Positions 33,063-42,375 of a stretch of DNA of 64,000 nt are shown piece after piece. Source of the DNA: SEAL01 sp032153715 (GTDB taxonomy: Bacteria; Patescibacteriota; Saccharimonadia; Saccharimonadales; Saccharimonadaceae); the NCBI GenBank assembly GCA_032153715.1, contig JALDYR010000003.1, positions 128,316 to 192,315 on the forward strand, read 5' to 3'. Position 1 is the first letter of the stretch. Every line of letters begins with the position of its first letter. The notes beneath the pieces were generated by a model. The model was not told where the DNA came from. It searched no databases and saw only the letters and a program-made list of their open reading frames with translations. The position numbers and the translations under genes were made by a program.

Positions 33063-34706
33063 ATGAACGATCGCACCAGTCTTTTGAGTATGCGCTTGGC
33101 GCGAATTCTTATCAGCGTGTCTCTTGTCATGGCGGTTGTCACCTCTCTGCTGGGCTACTATGGCATCATTACAGCCGCTTATAACTCCTACAGTGCCCTA
33201 CTTTCATTTGTGACACTCGGCGCCATTCTTCCTGTATCAATATGGCTTGCGACAAAAAATAGACTCGCCCTTGCGATTTTCTTTGTATTATTTAATGTTC
33301 TCGGCATATATATCATTCTGCTGTATGTCGGATCATATAATCCATTCGTTATGCTGTGGGCGTTTGTCATATTTTTGACGTACTACCATTTTGGGCGTTG
33401 GGGTTTTATTTTGAGCTCGCTACTGCTTGTGATCGAGACACTTGCCTGCATAGCTCTCTACGTTAATGTACTTGGTGATCAGCTTGTTCTGTTCACGACC
33501 CTTTCTCTCTGTGTCTGCATTGGCACGATTGTTGTTGCGTATTTTGGAGTGCGCGTTCTTCGGTCGTCAAATGAGCGCAGCCGCAAACTTGCTGAATCGC
33601 AAAAAGCCGAAGAGCTGCAGCTTAACCGACTCAACGCGCTACTCAACAGTATTAGCGACACCGTTCTGACACTTAATCGCTATGGTCGAATCACATCTCA
33701 AAATGCGGCGGCCCTTTCATTTTTTGATACGAACGAATCGCTTGTCGGCAAGAATATTGATTCGGTGGCACGGCTTGTTGATAGTGCGATGCGGCCGCTG
33801 AGCGTCAAGGATCTTGCAACCAGCTTGCGCACGACGCTGATTCGGGACGATATTTCAATGAAAGATAGTAATGACGGCATTATGCGCCTCAGTGTTCAGT
33901 TGTCGCCTATTCATGATACGTACCATGAAGGCAGCGTTGAAGGTGGTGTTGTCGTTATTATTCGCGACATCACTCGTCAAAAAGCACTGGAAGATGAAAA
34001 AGACGAGTTCATTAGCGTCACGAGCCACGAACTACGTACTCCGGTTGCGATTGCGGAAGGCAGCCTTAGCAATCTTTTGGTCATGTTTGAAAAGAACGCA
34101 AAACCAGAACTTCTCTCGAAATCAGCACAGATGGCACACGACCAGGTTCTCTACCTAGCACGCATGATTAATGACCTATCGACACTGTCGCGCGCTGAAC
34201 GTGGCGTCGGTGACGTTACGGAAGAAATTAATGTGAATGACATGCTGCACGAGTTGTACCTGCGCTATCAGCCAGAGGCTGAGGCTAAATCTCTCAAGCT
34301 CGATCTTGATCTTGAAAAGTTGCCGAATGTCATTACAAGCCGTTTATATCTAGAGGAGATGCTGCAGAACTTTTTGACGAACGCCATCAAATACACCAAG
34401 GAAGGTACGGTGACGCTTGCCGGAAAAGCAAAGGACGGTAAGATTGAGTTTTCAGTGAAAGACACGGGAATCGGCATTACGAAAGCGGATCAGGCGAAGG
34501 TTTTCGACAAGTTCTTCCGCTCTGAAGATTATCGCACCCGAGAGACTGGCGGTACTGGATTAGGACTATACGTTGTGCGAAAGCTGGCCGACAAGATGAA
34601 TACAGAGATCAGGGTAAAGAGTCGATTGAATCATGGATCAACATTTAGCTTTGTATTGAATTCAGCAAAGTCTGACTTATCGTCTGAAGTAACTTCGGAC
34701 GCTTAG
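33063..34706 (+). CDS. Membrane sensor histidine kinase 2 (paralogue of kinase 1)
   Basis: 547 residues: six membrane helices in the first 170 residues, a PAS-like region (LLNSISDTVLTLNRYGRI, SFFDTNESLVG), H-box SVTSHELRTP, N-box LQNFLTNAIKYT, G1 VKDTGIGIT, F-box FDKFFRSEDYRTRETGG and G2 GTGLGLYVV. Domain order and C-terminal boxes are nearly identical to kinase 1. No response regulator is adjacent. ATG 33063 is chosen from several in-frame starts (TTG 33045, ATG 33057) because of its distance from the -10 box. Overlaps the convergent deacetylase gene by 4 nt. Confidence 0.94.
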   Translation: MNDRTSLLSMRLARILISVSLVMAVVTSLLGYYGIITAAYNSYSALLSFVTLGAILPVSIWLATKNRLALAIFFVLFNVLGIYIILLYVGSYNPFVMLWAFVIFLTYYHFGRWGFILSSLLLVIETLACIALYVNVLGDQLVLFTTLSLCVCIGTIVVAYFGVRVLRSSNERSRKLAESQKAEELQLNRLNALLNSISDTVLTLNRYGRITSQNAAALSFFDTNESLVGKNIDSVARLVDSAMRPLSVKDLATSLRTTLIRDDISMKDSNDGIMRLSVQLSPIHDTYHEGSVEGGVVVIIRDITRQKALEDEKDEFISVTSHELRTPVAIAEGSLSNLLVMFEKNAKPELLSKSAQMAHDQVLYLARMINDLSTLSRAERGVGDVTEEINVNDMLHELYLRYQPEAEAKSLKLDLDLEKLPNVITSRLYLEEMLQNFLTNAIKYTKEGTVTLAGKAKDGKIEFSVKDTGIGITKADQAKVFDKFFRSEDYRTRETGGTGLGLYVVRKLADKMNTEIRVKSRLNHGSTFSFVLNSAKSDLSSEVTSDA

Positions 34707-36502
34707 ATCTCAAGGTGCCAACGAAGGTCATCGTAATATGCGCTGATTGTTTCGTTTGCCGTCACGATGATCTGTAGGCTGGCTGATTTTACGTTCGTCG
34801 AACTTGGTTTATACTGGAAGCCAACCTCGCCCTTGCTGACACTACGAATTCCTGTCTTATACTGTCCCGATGTCCAGTTGCCGTTTGCATCGTACTCGTC
34901 AACGTAGAAGCCAATTTCATCACCCTCGGACACCTGCTGTAGGTCGAGATAGCTTTGTAGCGTATAGTTTTTTGTGCTATCAACAGTAACTTTCGGTGAT
35001 GATAAGTGGGTATTCGCTGTCGTTGATTTCATTAGAATAGAATTAACAGGATTGTTAGGGCTGCCATGATTAGCTGTATCCTTGGTAATTGTTGTACTGC
35101 TGTCTGTCGTCCAACCGTCGGCAATGCCATTGTCGAAGGTGCTGTTTGTGACGAGGTTGGTTTGTACTGGGGGTGTTGCGCTGACAAGTGGAAACCATTG
35201 GATGTTATCGATGTAGGCATTTACGCCAGAGTTTGCCCCGGCAATCACTTGCAGCCGTGCAGTCTTCACAGATGACGAGGTTGGTTTGTATGCAATGTTA
35301 TACTCCTCGACAAAGACCGATCGCTCCCCGTTCTTGTATTGTCCCGATATCCAACGTCCGCTGGCATCGAATTCATCGATATAGAATCCAAGCTCACTGC
35401 TCGTAATTTTTGAAACGTTGAGGAATGATTTAAGCAAATAGCTGGTGTTGCTGTTGACTGTCGTGTATGGCGAAAACAAGTGTGCATTTGCTAGCGCGCT
35501 CGACGTTAGTTTTATCGCGTTCGCAGGGTTTGGTACGCTGCCGTTATTTAATGTGTCATGCGTAACGAGTGTCGGCGCATCAGTTGTCCAGCCGCCGGTA
35601 ATGCCGCTGTCGAAGGTGCCATTTGGTAATAAGTTGACATCACTCGTCACAAGTCCCTGACTGACGTTTACGGGAGTTATGAGCCCTGCGGTTTGCTTTG
35701 TTTTAACGTATGATGCAATTTGCTCAAGCGCCAGCGAGCCATACTGATAGTCGTCCGGATTACTGCTTGGCAGTAGTTTGATGTCATGGAAGGTCAGAAT
35801 GAGCCACTGCTTATTTGTAATTGCAGCGTCAATCTTGGCCTTTACCTGAGCGACCGTAACACCTGACTGCACGGGCATGTTATTCAAAAGGTAGTCATTG
35901 TATGGCCAATTATTGGCGTTCTGGTCGGCAAAGCCTCGATGTGATGTGTAGTATTTGGCAATTTCAGCTAGCGTAGCACTACTGTAGTCTCCGTATGGAG
36001 TTGAGAGCGCATTAGCAGTAATACCTTGCGCTGAGAGCGCCGCTTTGCTTTGTGAAAGCTCGGCTGCTACTTGTGTGGGCGTTAGTACATTTGGTTGGCC
36101 GTCGGATGCGTCACTGCTTGCAAGATAAGGATGGGTTACTGTGTGCGACCCAATTTCCCAGCCAGCCGTCTGTAGTTGCTTGACTTGAGTCCAGGTCATG
36201 TAGCGTGCGTCGGTATCGGCATGACATGTATTAGGAGCAGTCGTCATGCCAATGCAACCTGTTGTTACATAGCTAGTGCCTGTTAGTCCGTAGCGCGTCA
36301 GGATCGGCTGCGCTTGTGTTGCTGCACTTTGCAGGCCGTCGTCAAAGGTGAACGTTATTTTTGCTGTAGGCGTCGGATTTGCAACTGCGCCATGGGCGAC
36401 ATTCGCTGAAAAATACGACATAGAAAATACCGTTACAATAAGCGAAATGGTTACATATAATATTTTTAGCTTCCCCAATTCTATGTTTGATTTAATTTTC
36501 AT
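34703..36502 (-). CDS. Secreted polysaccharide deacetylase with two C-terminal carbohydrate-binding-like repeats
   Basis: 599 residues. Signal peptide or anchor (residues 12-38, possible cleavage after AHG). NodB domain at about 46-285 with all motifs: D54/D55 in TFDDG, H120 and H124 in SHTVTHP, TPYGD (168-172), and H239 in LILTFHD. Two tandem, clearly related modules follow (about 290-443 and 448-599): each opens with NLL/NLV...GTFD/STFDxGI...GWTTD and contains FYxDExDAxGxWxSGQYKxGxRSV and KPSS...YxDxxxW, the look of CBM4/9-like jelly rolls. Probably removes acetyl groups from an exported amino-sugar polymer. Last gene of the exopolysaccharide operon, overlapping the preceding gene by 11 nt. 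Confidence 0.9.
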   Translation of the reverse strand: MKIKSNIELGKLKILYVTISLIVTVFSMSYFSANVAHGAVANPTPTAKITFTFDDGLQSAATQAQPILTRYGLTGTSYVTTGCIGMTTAPNTCHADTDARYMTWTQVKQLQTAGWEIGSHTVTHPYLASSDASDGQPNVLTPTQVAAELSQSKAALSAQGITANALSTPYGDYSSATLAEIAKYYTSHRGFADQNANNWPYNDYLLNNMPVQSGVTVAQVKAKIDAAITNKQWLILTFHDIKLLPSSNPDDYQYGSLALEQIASYVKTKQTAGLITPVNVSQGLVTSDVNLLPNGTFDSGITGGWTTDAPTLVTHDTLNNGSVPNPANAIKLTSSALANAHLFSPYTTVNSNTSYLLKSFLNVSKITSSELGFYIDEFDASGRWISGQYKNGERSVFVEEYNIAYKPTSSSVKTARLQVIAGANSGVNAYIDNIQWFPLVSATPPVQTNLVTNSTFDNGIADGWTTDSSTTITKDTANHGSPNNPVNSILMKSTTANTHLSSPKVTVDSTKNYTLQSYLDLQQVSEGDEIGFYVDEYDANGNWTSGQYKTGIRSVSKGEVGFQYKPSSTNVKSASLQIIVTANETISAYYDDLRWHLEI

Positions 36503-38216
36503 GTGCCACCTCCTCTAGCGCTGCCGCGACTGTTTTGACGGCAATGCCACTCTTTTTTACGGTATCAAGTTGCTGCTGGAAATCGGTGAGAGTTGTCGAA
36601 TGACTGCTATCGGAATTCGACTCTATTCGGTTATAGGCTAAAATGAGCCAGCCATTCATGGCTTTCGTTTCGGCCAGTGCTTCGCGGAACTTAGCAAGAG
36701 GAGTGTCTTTGGTGATGTAAAAAACAGTCAGGCGGTAAGGGTCGAAATTCTGCTTAGTATTTACGCCACTCATAGCGCTGCGATGTGAGGCGTAGTACTT
36801 TCGAACATAATTATCAACTTCCGGATCATCAGTGCTAAAGGACGACGCAAAATCGACGGCCTGCATCTTGTGAACTTGCGCAAAGTATTCCTTTGCATGC
36901 TTTAGTTGGTAATCAATAGATTGCTTATCAAGTGTTCTGAAATCAAGGTGTTCGTGTCCATGCGAAGCTAGTTCATGGCCTCCGCCGAGTAGTGACGACA
37001 CTTGATTCGAGGTCATAAACCCTGGTGTATCAATACTAGACGGAGCTAAATAAAATGTTGCCTTGTACTTGTATTTATCAAGTAGACGAACGCCGTTCGC
37101 GTAGATTGATTCCCAGCCGTCATCGAATGTATACGATACAAGTGGTTGCTTCCAATGTGGTGATCCTGCTTTGGAGATGTCATAGATCCGCTGATTTTTT
37201 ACGTCGAGTGTGCCGTTGTGATGCAGGACGACGGAAATGTGCATATTTGTAGCATCGGCGGGCGCCTCGACCTGCTTTTTGTATGTCAGCCAATTATCCG
37301 TAGGATAAAGCGCTCCAAGATTGACGAATTTACGTTCACCGCCTGTCAGGGTGAACTCGGCAACGAGGTCGGCCGTTGCTTCACTTCGGTACGTTCCCTC
37401 TGTTTGAAAGTACTGTCCGCTGCGTGCGGCAATTGGCTCGTGTTGCCATTTCGCCTCTCCATCTTTGTAGCTAGTGACACGTGTCCGTACGTACGGGACG
37501 GCTTCATCGGTGGGGTAGCTAAAATCCGCTTGGTTTGATCCGAAAGCGTAGCTGCTCCAATTGGTTGGTCTTTCTCCGTCTTCACTGCTGAGGGCTGTAT
37601 TTGGAGTCATATTATTTTGCAGATTTTGTTTTGGGGAGATGTAGACATCGTCTGGATTAGGTTCTAAGTACATGCCCTCAAGACGTACAACGCCAGTGCC
37701 GATAAAGCGAAGGAGGAATTGGGTAGATTGGGCGTTGGGATTAGCTGTAAAAGCGTATGCAACTGTCGACCACTTGTCGACTGATTCATAGCGACGGATA
37801 ATTTCCATCGAACTCGTGCCGTCTTTTAGGTTGCTTTGAACGACAAGGTCAAGTGGCTGGGTTGATTTGTAAAACCCTTTATATAAATACGTCTTTCCTT
37901 CTTGGACGGTTGATGCGGGACTGCTGATTGCAACACTATTCTTTGCATCCTCTGATCGTATCTCAAGCGCTCGCGAAGTATTTTGACCGGGTAGAGTGCT
38001 GCAACGGACGGACGGGAGTTCCGGACTCACTTGCCAGTTTGCAGGGCATCCACTTCGAGCTGTCTTGTCGTAGTTACTATTGATCATGATATTACTTGTG
38101 GTATTCGTCAGGGATGGCTGCGCTTCGACATATTGTTGCCAGCCGAGCAGTACGACACTTACGATAGGTACAATAATCACAATGGGATTAAGGAAGATTC
38201 GGCGTAATAATTTCAT
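36492..38216 (-). CDS. Polysaccharide-deacetylase homologue with N-terminal beta modules; catalytic motifs partly lost
   Basis: 574 residues: N-terminal membrane anchor (11-26), about 320 residues of beta-rich extracellular modules, then a C-terminal NodB domain (about 357-570). Metal-binding residues look kept (D365/D366 in TFDDG; H419 and H423 in SHGHEH). The R/T-PYG motif is replaced by SSFSTDDP and the motif-5 histidine by Asn529 (LILAYNR instead of LILTFHD in the neighbour). Activity is therefore doubtful. Domain order is the reverse of the downstream deacetylase. Its ATG overlaps the GT2 stop (ATGA). Confidence 0.87.
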   Translation of the reverse strand: MKLLRRIFLNPIVIIVPIVSVVLLGWQQYVEAQPSLTNTTSNIMINSNYDKTARSGCPANWQVSPELPSVRCSTLPGQNTSRALEIRSEDAKNSVAISSPASTVQEGKTYLYKGFYKSTQPLDLVVQSNLKDGTSSMEIIRRYESVDKWSTVAYAFTANPNAQSTQFLLRFIGTGVVRLEGMYLEPNPDDVYISPKQNLQNNMTPNTALSSEDGERPTNWSSYAFGSNQADFSYPTDEAVPYVRTRVTSYKDGEAKWQHEPIAARSGQYFQTEGTYRSEATADLVAEFTLTGGERKFVNLGALYPTDNWLTYKKQVEAPADATNMHISVVLHHNGTLDVKNQRIYDISKAGSPHWKQPLVSYTFDDGWESIYANGVRLLDKYKYKATFYLAPSSIDTPGFMTSNQVSSLLGGGHELASHGHEHLDFRTLDKQSIDYQLKHAKEYFAQVHKMQAVDFASSFSTDDPEVDNYVRKYYASHRSAMSGVNTKQNFDPYRLTVFYITKDTPLAKFREALAETKAMNGWLILAYNRIESNSDSSHSTTLTDFQQQLDTVKKSGIAVKTVAAALEEVAHEN

Positions 38217-39511
38217 TTTACGCGTCCTCCTGCGGCTATTTCCATGTGCTTCCCTATTCTTCGCGGCGATGTCCAGGTTGAGCCGATATTTTCATGACGT
38301 GCTAGTCGTCGGATCTTTAACGAGCATTTCAGTATCGCTATGACTTGAATTAAGTCCATAATGTAAAAGATGAAGTATGCGATTGGCGCGTAGATTGTCA
38401 GGTATATTCTTTCTTTAAAACGAATATGCTCATCTTGCCACAATGTAACAAAAACATATGCCGTCACTGTGACGTACGCGCCCATGACAAGCAGTATGCT
38501 GTGCTGCGTGATCGTAAGGTAGATTGCATATAACCACATGATTGGCAAAAGGAATAACACTACTTCACTAACGACGGCGACTGGCATTCGATACTGTGTT
38601 AACATGACTGTAAAACGACGGTCGATACTACCTATTAGCCGGTTGTACTTAAATAGGTTTTGAAGGCTGCCATATTTCCAGCGGTATCGCTGTCGCAAAA
38701 GCCCGCGAAAGCTATCGACGGGTTCAGTCATCGCCATAACATCAACTCCATAGACTACTCTATGGTCGCGGTTTCCTTGTGCGACAATCTTTGTACTGAG
38801 GCCGATATCTTCTGTAAGCGTGTCGGTATCATAAAACTGAACATCGCGCAGAGCACTCATCCGATAGGTTGACGCTACGCCGCCAACGACGAATTCGCAG
38901 TTCGTGAGCGTATAGACCTTTTTGGATCGATAGCCGATCATATGTTCAAACTTTTGCAGGATACTTAGCGTAGTGTGCTGATTCATTATTTGAACATTGG
39001 CGGCAACTCCCATAATTTTCGGATCGACAAAATAACTAACTGCTCGATCAATTGAGTTGGACGAAAGGATAGAATCGGCATCAAGTGTCATGACTAATTC
39101 TCCGTCGACATAGCGACGGAGTGCGTAATTAAGACCAGCGCCTTTGCCTCCATTAACCCGTTTACGAATAATACGCAGTGCTATGTTCGGGTGCTCGCGT
39201 TTAAAATCGCGCAGTACTTTGTAAGTGTTGTCTGTCGATGCATCGTCAACAACAATAATCTTCACTCGTTTGTAGGTATTATTTAGAATCGAATTAAGGC
39301 ATCGGACGATCACGGCTTCTTCGTTGTGTGCTGGCACAAGAACGGTCACAAGCGGCACATATGACGCGCCGTATCCATCGTTGATTCGACGCGTACGCTG
39401 AAGTTGCCAGATGTCATAGAGGCTAGCGCCCGTTAAGTAAAAGCCTAGGTGAAGAATATAAGAGACACTTACGATTCCAAAAAGGTAGTAGAATATTGTC
39501 GATATATCCAT
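38213..39511 (-). CDS. Processive membrane glycosyltransferase family 2 (PgaC/IcaA/NodC-like)
   Basis: 432 residues. Membrane helix at 7-27, GT-A domain with DD (89-90), DAD (144-146), TED (233-235) and QRYRW (274-278), i.e. the D,D,D,QxxRW set of processive beta-glycan synthases (poly-N-acetylglucosamine, hyaluronan, chitooligosaccharide). At least three C-terminal membrane helices form the export channel. Together with the two deacetylase-like genes it resembles an ica/pga operon. The polymer made cannot be determined from sequence. Follows the 74-aa membrane protein gene by 9 nt. Confidence 0.93.
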   Translation of the reverse strand: MDISTIFYYLFGIVSVSYILHLGFYLTGASLYDIWQLQRTRRINDGYGASYVPLVTVLVPAHNEEAVIVRCLNSILNNTYKRVKIIVVDDASTDNTYKVLRDFKREHPNIALRIIRKRVNGGKGAGLNYALRRYVDGELVMTLDADSILSSNSIDRAVSYFVDPKIMGVAANVQIMNQHTTLSILQKFEHMIGYRSKKVYTLTNCEFVVGGVASTYRMSALRDVQFYDTDTLTEDIGLSTKIVAQGNRDHRVVYGVDVMAMTEPVDSFRGLLRQRYRWKYGSLQNLFKYNRLIGSIDRRFTVMLTQYRMPVAVVSEVVLFLLPIMWLYAIYLTITQHSILLVMGAYVTVTAYVFVTLWQDEHIRFKERIYLTIYAPIAYFIFYIMDLIQVIAILKCSLKIRRLARHENIGSTWTSPRRIGKHMEIAAGGRVK

Positions 39512-39520
39512 CTCGCCTAC

Positions 39521-39745
39521 CTACGCCGTCCGACTTTCGTCTTTAGATTTAACTGTTTTAGGTAAATGACGCGAGCGCCTAATGACTAGTTTTGCGCTGT
39601 AGCGTAGCACGATACTGACGAGAACAATCAGCCACATAATAATACTCACCGTGGCGAGTATTGTCAGGAGTGCTAGAATGCGAGTCTCTTCGGATCCCGT
39701 ATATTGATTTAGATTGATTATTGAAAAGTAGACCCCACTTGACAT
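39521..39745 (-). CDS. Small membrane protein, first gene of the exopolysaccharide operon
   Basis: 74 residues with one long hydrophobic stretch (about 23-48) and a basic C-terminus. No recognised family. Its size and position directly before a processive GT2 recall IcaD/PgaD, the small accessory subunit of the synthase, but there is no sequence evidence for homology. A weak GGAG/AAGG site precedes the start. Confidence 0.65.
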   Translation of the reverse strand: MSSGVYFSIINLNQYTGSEETRILALLTILATVSIIMWLIVLVSIVLRYSAKLVIRRSRHLPKTVKSKDESRTA

Positions 39746-39827
39746 ACCTTAGCTCCCCACTTAATGCACCTTATAATCACCCGTCATAAATATGAATCAC
39801 AAGTTAATAGTACAGATTGTTTTAAGC

Positions 39828-39855
39828 ATATTCAGTGAGTAATTTTACTGAATAT
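39828..39855. promoter_or_regulatory. Palindrome between divergent exopolysaccharide operon and GH10 gene
   Basis: Perfect 9-bp inverted repeat ATATTCAGT (39828-39836) / ACTGAATAT (39847-39855) with a 10-nt AT-rich spacer in the 217-nt divergent gap. Candidate operator controlling both sides; no regulator gene is adjacent. Confidence 0.4.
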
Positions 39856-39962
39856 CTGCAATTTTCCTTACAAATACATGAGTAGTCTATCTTATACAAT
39901 AACAATTGATACTGGAGTCGATCTGTCTGAAATCTCAGCGCGAAATCAATGGAGGGGTGTTC

Positions 39963-41720
39963 ATGGAGAAGAGTTTAGCAACGAAAACGACGGCGGGCAG
40001 TTTAGGGTTCAAGCGCACGGCAGGATTGATTGCAGTCCTTACCTCCCTGGGCGCGTGGCTTTTTATTACTCACTTCCCTTTCTCTAGCATAGCCTCAAGC
40101 TCTAGCGACGTTGACCTTCTGGGTTCGGGCTGGAATTACATGCCGGGTGCAAGCATCAACACTAACGGGCTTTACATCACTCACTTGGGGCGCACAATTG
40201 TCCAGCAGGATGGTACACAAGGACAGCTGAATCCGCCTGTTAATTCGTACGGCACGCATCTTCAAATGACTGGTGATTTCACGGTTGTTGCAGATATCAA
40301 AGACATCAAAGGCTCTGCGACGCTGCAGTTCTATAGTAGCCCGCCTATTGTCCAGGATGAGTTTCGAGTTGAGCCAAAAAGTCTTCGCATAAACCTAAAT
40401 AATCAAACCGCTACAGTCTCGACTTGGGACGGCTACTCGAACCAAAATCTATACAAGCAAGTTCCGTCTTCGGTGAAGCGCTACGCCTTCACGCCGCGGG
40501 CTGAAAACACTATTGTACTGACTCGCAAAGACGGTCGGCTGACGGTTGGCGTTAATGAGGCGTCAATTATCACGCTGCCGCGAAATACCAATTTTAGCGG
40601 TGATGCTATATGGTTCGGACTTGATGCCGAGAATCCAGGAGATAACTGGACATTGTCAAAACTGACCGCGAAATCACTCAACTCTGGCAGCGTAAAAGCC
40701 GTAAACATGCAGGACAATTCGGTGATCACGAAAGATAATCAGGGACTTCAATCCCTTGTTACTGCCAAACATTCCGGATTCTTGGTCGGTGCGGCAACGG
40801 CACTCCCGCCTGCGACTATGGATTCACGATACCGCCAGACTGCTTTTAATAACTTTGGGTCTATTACGACCGAGAACGTCTTGAAGTGGCAGTTTGTAAA
40901 CCCACAGCCAAATATATATGACTTTCATGAAGCGGACGCACTTGTTGAGATGGCGGCCAAAAACAATATCCTTGTACACGGCCACACGCTTGTATTTGGC
41001 GAGGCGAATCCGGCTTGGGTGCAAAATCTTCCGACTGGTACTGACGCCGACAAGCGACATGTTAAAAACGTGATGGTCGATCATATTCAGCAAATTATCG
41101 GTCACTATAAAGGACGGATTGCCTCTTGGGACGTCGTTAACGAGCCACTTGCTGGCTATGATAACGAAACGTCGGATAGGCTTCGGCATCACAAATGGCA
41201 CGAAGCAATGGGCGAAGGCTACATCGTGACCGCATTTACGGCTGCTAGGCATGCTGATCCGAATGCAAAGCTATATATTAACGACTTTGGTCTTGAAGAG
41301 GATGGCGAGCGCTGGGAGACACTTCTCGCACTTGTTACAAAGCTAAAGTCTCAAGGCGTCCCGATTGATGGCGTAGGATTTCAGGCGCACGTTTACGAAT
41401 CGGAGGACAGGATCGATTCGAGTGTCCTGCGTCAGCATATCCGCCAACTTGCTAATATTGGACTGACCGCTCGGGTCTCTGAAATGGATGTTTATGACGA
41501 TGATGGTGAATCCGTCCAGGCAAAACAATATGCCGATATTCTAGATGTTTGTATATCAGAGCCGAACTGTGTGTCGTGGACGACTTGGGGCGTGAGCGAT
41601 AAATATGATCTATGGCAAGATGATGATAATGTATTGCAGCATGGTCGCACATTCTCGTGGGATGAGCGATTTGATCCAAAAGAGGTTGTCTTGCAAATGA
41701 AGAGTCGATTAAAAAATTAG
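39963..41720 (+). CDS. Secreted glycoside hydrolase family 10 (endo-xylanase-like) with N-terminal accessory domain
   Basis: 585 residues from ATG 39963 (GGAGGGG upstream). Membrane anchor or signal at 19-37; a beta-rich accessory domain at about 50-240; GH10 barrel from about 265. GH10 hallmarks: ENVLKW (304-309), HGHTLVF (339-345), acid/base E394 in WDVVNEP, GFQAH (472-476) and nucleophile E507 in RVSEMDV, plus a C-terminal TWGVSDKYDLW. Family activity is cleavage of beta-1,4-xylan; the true substrate here is unknown. Divergent from the exopolysaccharide operon and convergent with the DUF2268 gene (4-nt overlap). Confidence 0.94.
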   Translation: MEKSLATKTTAGSLGFKRTAGLIAVLTSLGAWLFITHFPFSSIASSSSDVDLLGSGWNYMPGASINTNGLYITHLGRTIVQQDGTQGQLNPPVNSYGTHLQMTGDFTVVADIKDIKGSATLQFYSSPPIVQDEFRVEPKSLRINLNNQTATVSTWDGYSNQNLYKQVPSSVKRYAFTPRAENTIVLTRKDGRLTVGVNEASIITLPRNTNFSGDAIWFGLDAENPGDNWTLSKLTAKSLNSGSVKAVNMQDNSVITKDNQGLQSLVTAKHSGFLVGAATALPPATMDSRYRQTAFNNFGSITTENVLKWQFVNPQPNIYDFHEADALVEMAAKNNILVHGHTLVFGEANPAWVQNLPTGTDADKRHVKNVMVDHIQQIIGHYKGRIASWDVVNEPLAGYDNETSDRLRHHKWHEAMGEGYIVTAFTAARHADPNAKLYINDFGLEEDGERWETLLALVTKLKSQGVPIDGVGFQAHVYESEDRIDSSVLRQHIRQLANIGLTARVSEMDVYDDDGESVQAKQYADILDVCISEPNCVSWTTWGVSDKYDLWQDDDNVLQHGRTFSWDERFDPKEVVLQMKSRLKN

Positions 41721-42358
41721 TGCTTTGAAAGCTCGAGTATCTCGGGTGCTGTTTTATCCTGTAGGTCGATGACCGTTAAGCCAGTCCTTTCAATGGTTTT
41801 ATCAACCAGCCATACGCCAAGTTTATATATTATCCACCGCTGTTTTAGCTCGGCATTATAAAAGGCCCACTTGTGCCAGGTTGCTTCTTCTTCGAAATAG
41901 TCGGTTCCAACCTCTTTTACTTGATCAAGCCAAGAATGCAATTCGGCGTCACTATGATGGCTATGGTCGCCGTATAGTGGTTTTGTATTTGCGTAGTCGC
42001 GTTCAAATACAGTCGCACATCCTTCGTAAATTGCAGAGTCGAGTGCGCTAAAAGGTGATTTGGTAAATGTAAAGCCTTGGTTGACATGGAATGATTCATG
42101 GAAAATCATGCCGCGCAAGTTCGCTAGCTGCTCTTCTCTATTTGCAAAATTCTTATCAAAGACAGCGTTGATCAAATCAGGAGAATACGCAAAGCCACCA
42201 ACCCCGGTTTCGGGAGCGGCACCGTGACTTTTGAATTCGATCTGCATCGTTTCAGGTAACCGTCTGAGGTGTACTTGCGCGTCACTATAAGCCTCCGTTA
42301 TTAACGGAACAAGGGGCTCCTCGGTTGCTTTGTCTGTATATTCAATGACCTCTATCAT
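41717..42358 (-). CDS. DUF2268-type putative zinc protease
   Basis: 213 residues without signal peptide. Zincin motif HESFH in GMIFHESFHVNQG, followed 20-odd residues later by IYEGCATVFE, whose glutamate fits the third ligand of DUF2268 proteins. GVGGFAYSPDLINAVFD upstream is also typical of the family. Function unknown. A TATGAT box ends 6 nt before ATG 42358. Confidence 0.8.
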   Translation of the reverse strand: MIEVIEYTDKATEEPLVPLITEAYSDAQVHLRRLPETMQIEFKSHGAAPETGVGGFAYSPDLINAVFDKNFANREEQLANLRGMIFHESFHVNQGFTFTKSPFSALDSAIYEGCATVFERDYANTKPLYGDHSHHSDAELHSWLDQVKEVGTDYFEEEATWHKWAFYNAELKQRWIIYKLGVWLVDKTIERTGLTVIDLQDKTAPEILELSKH

Positions 42359-42375
42359 TCATTGATCATATCAAA

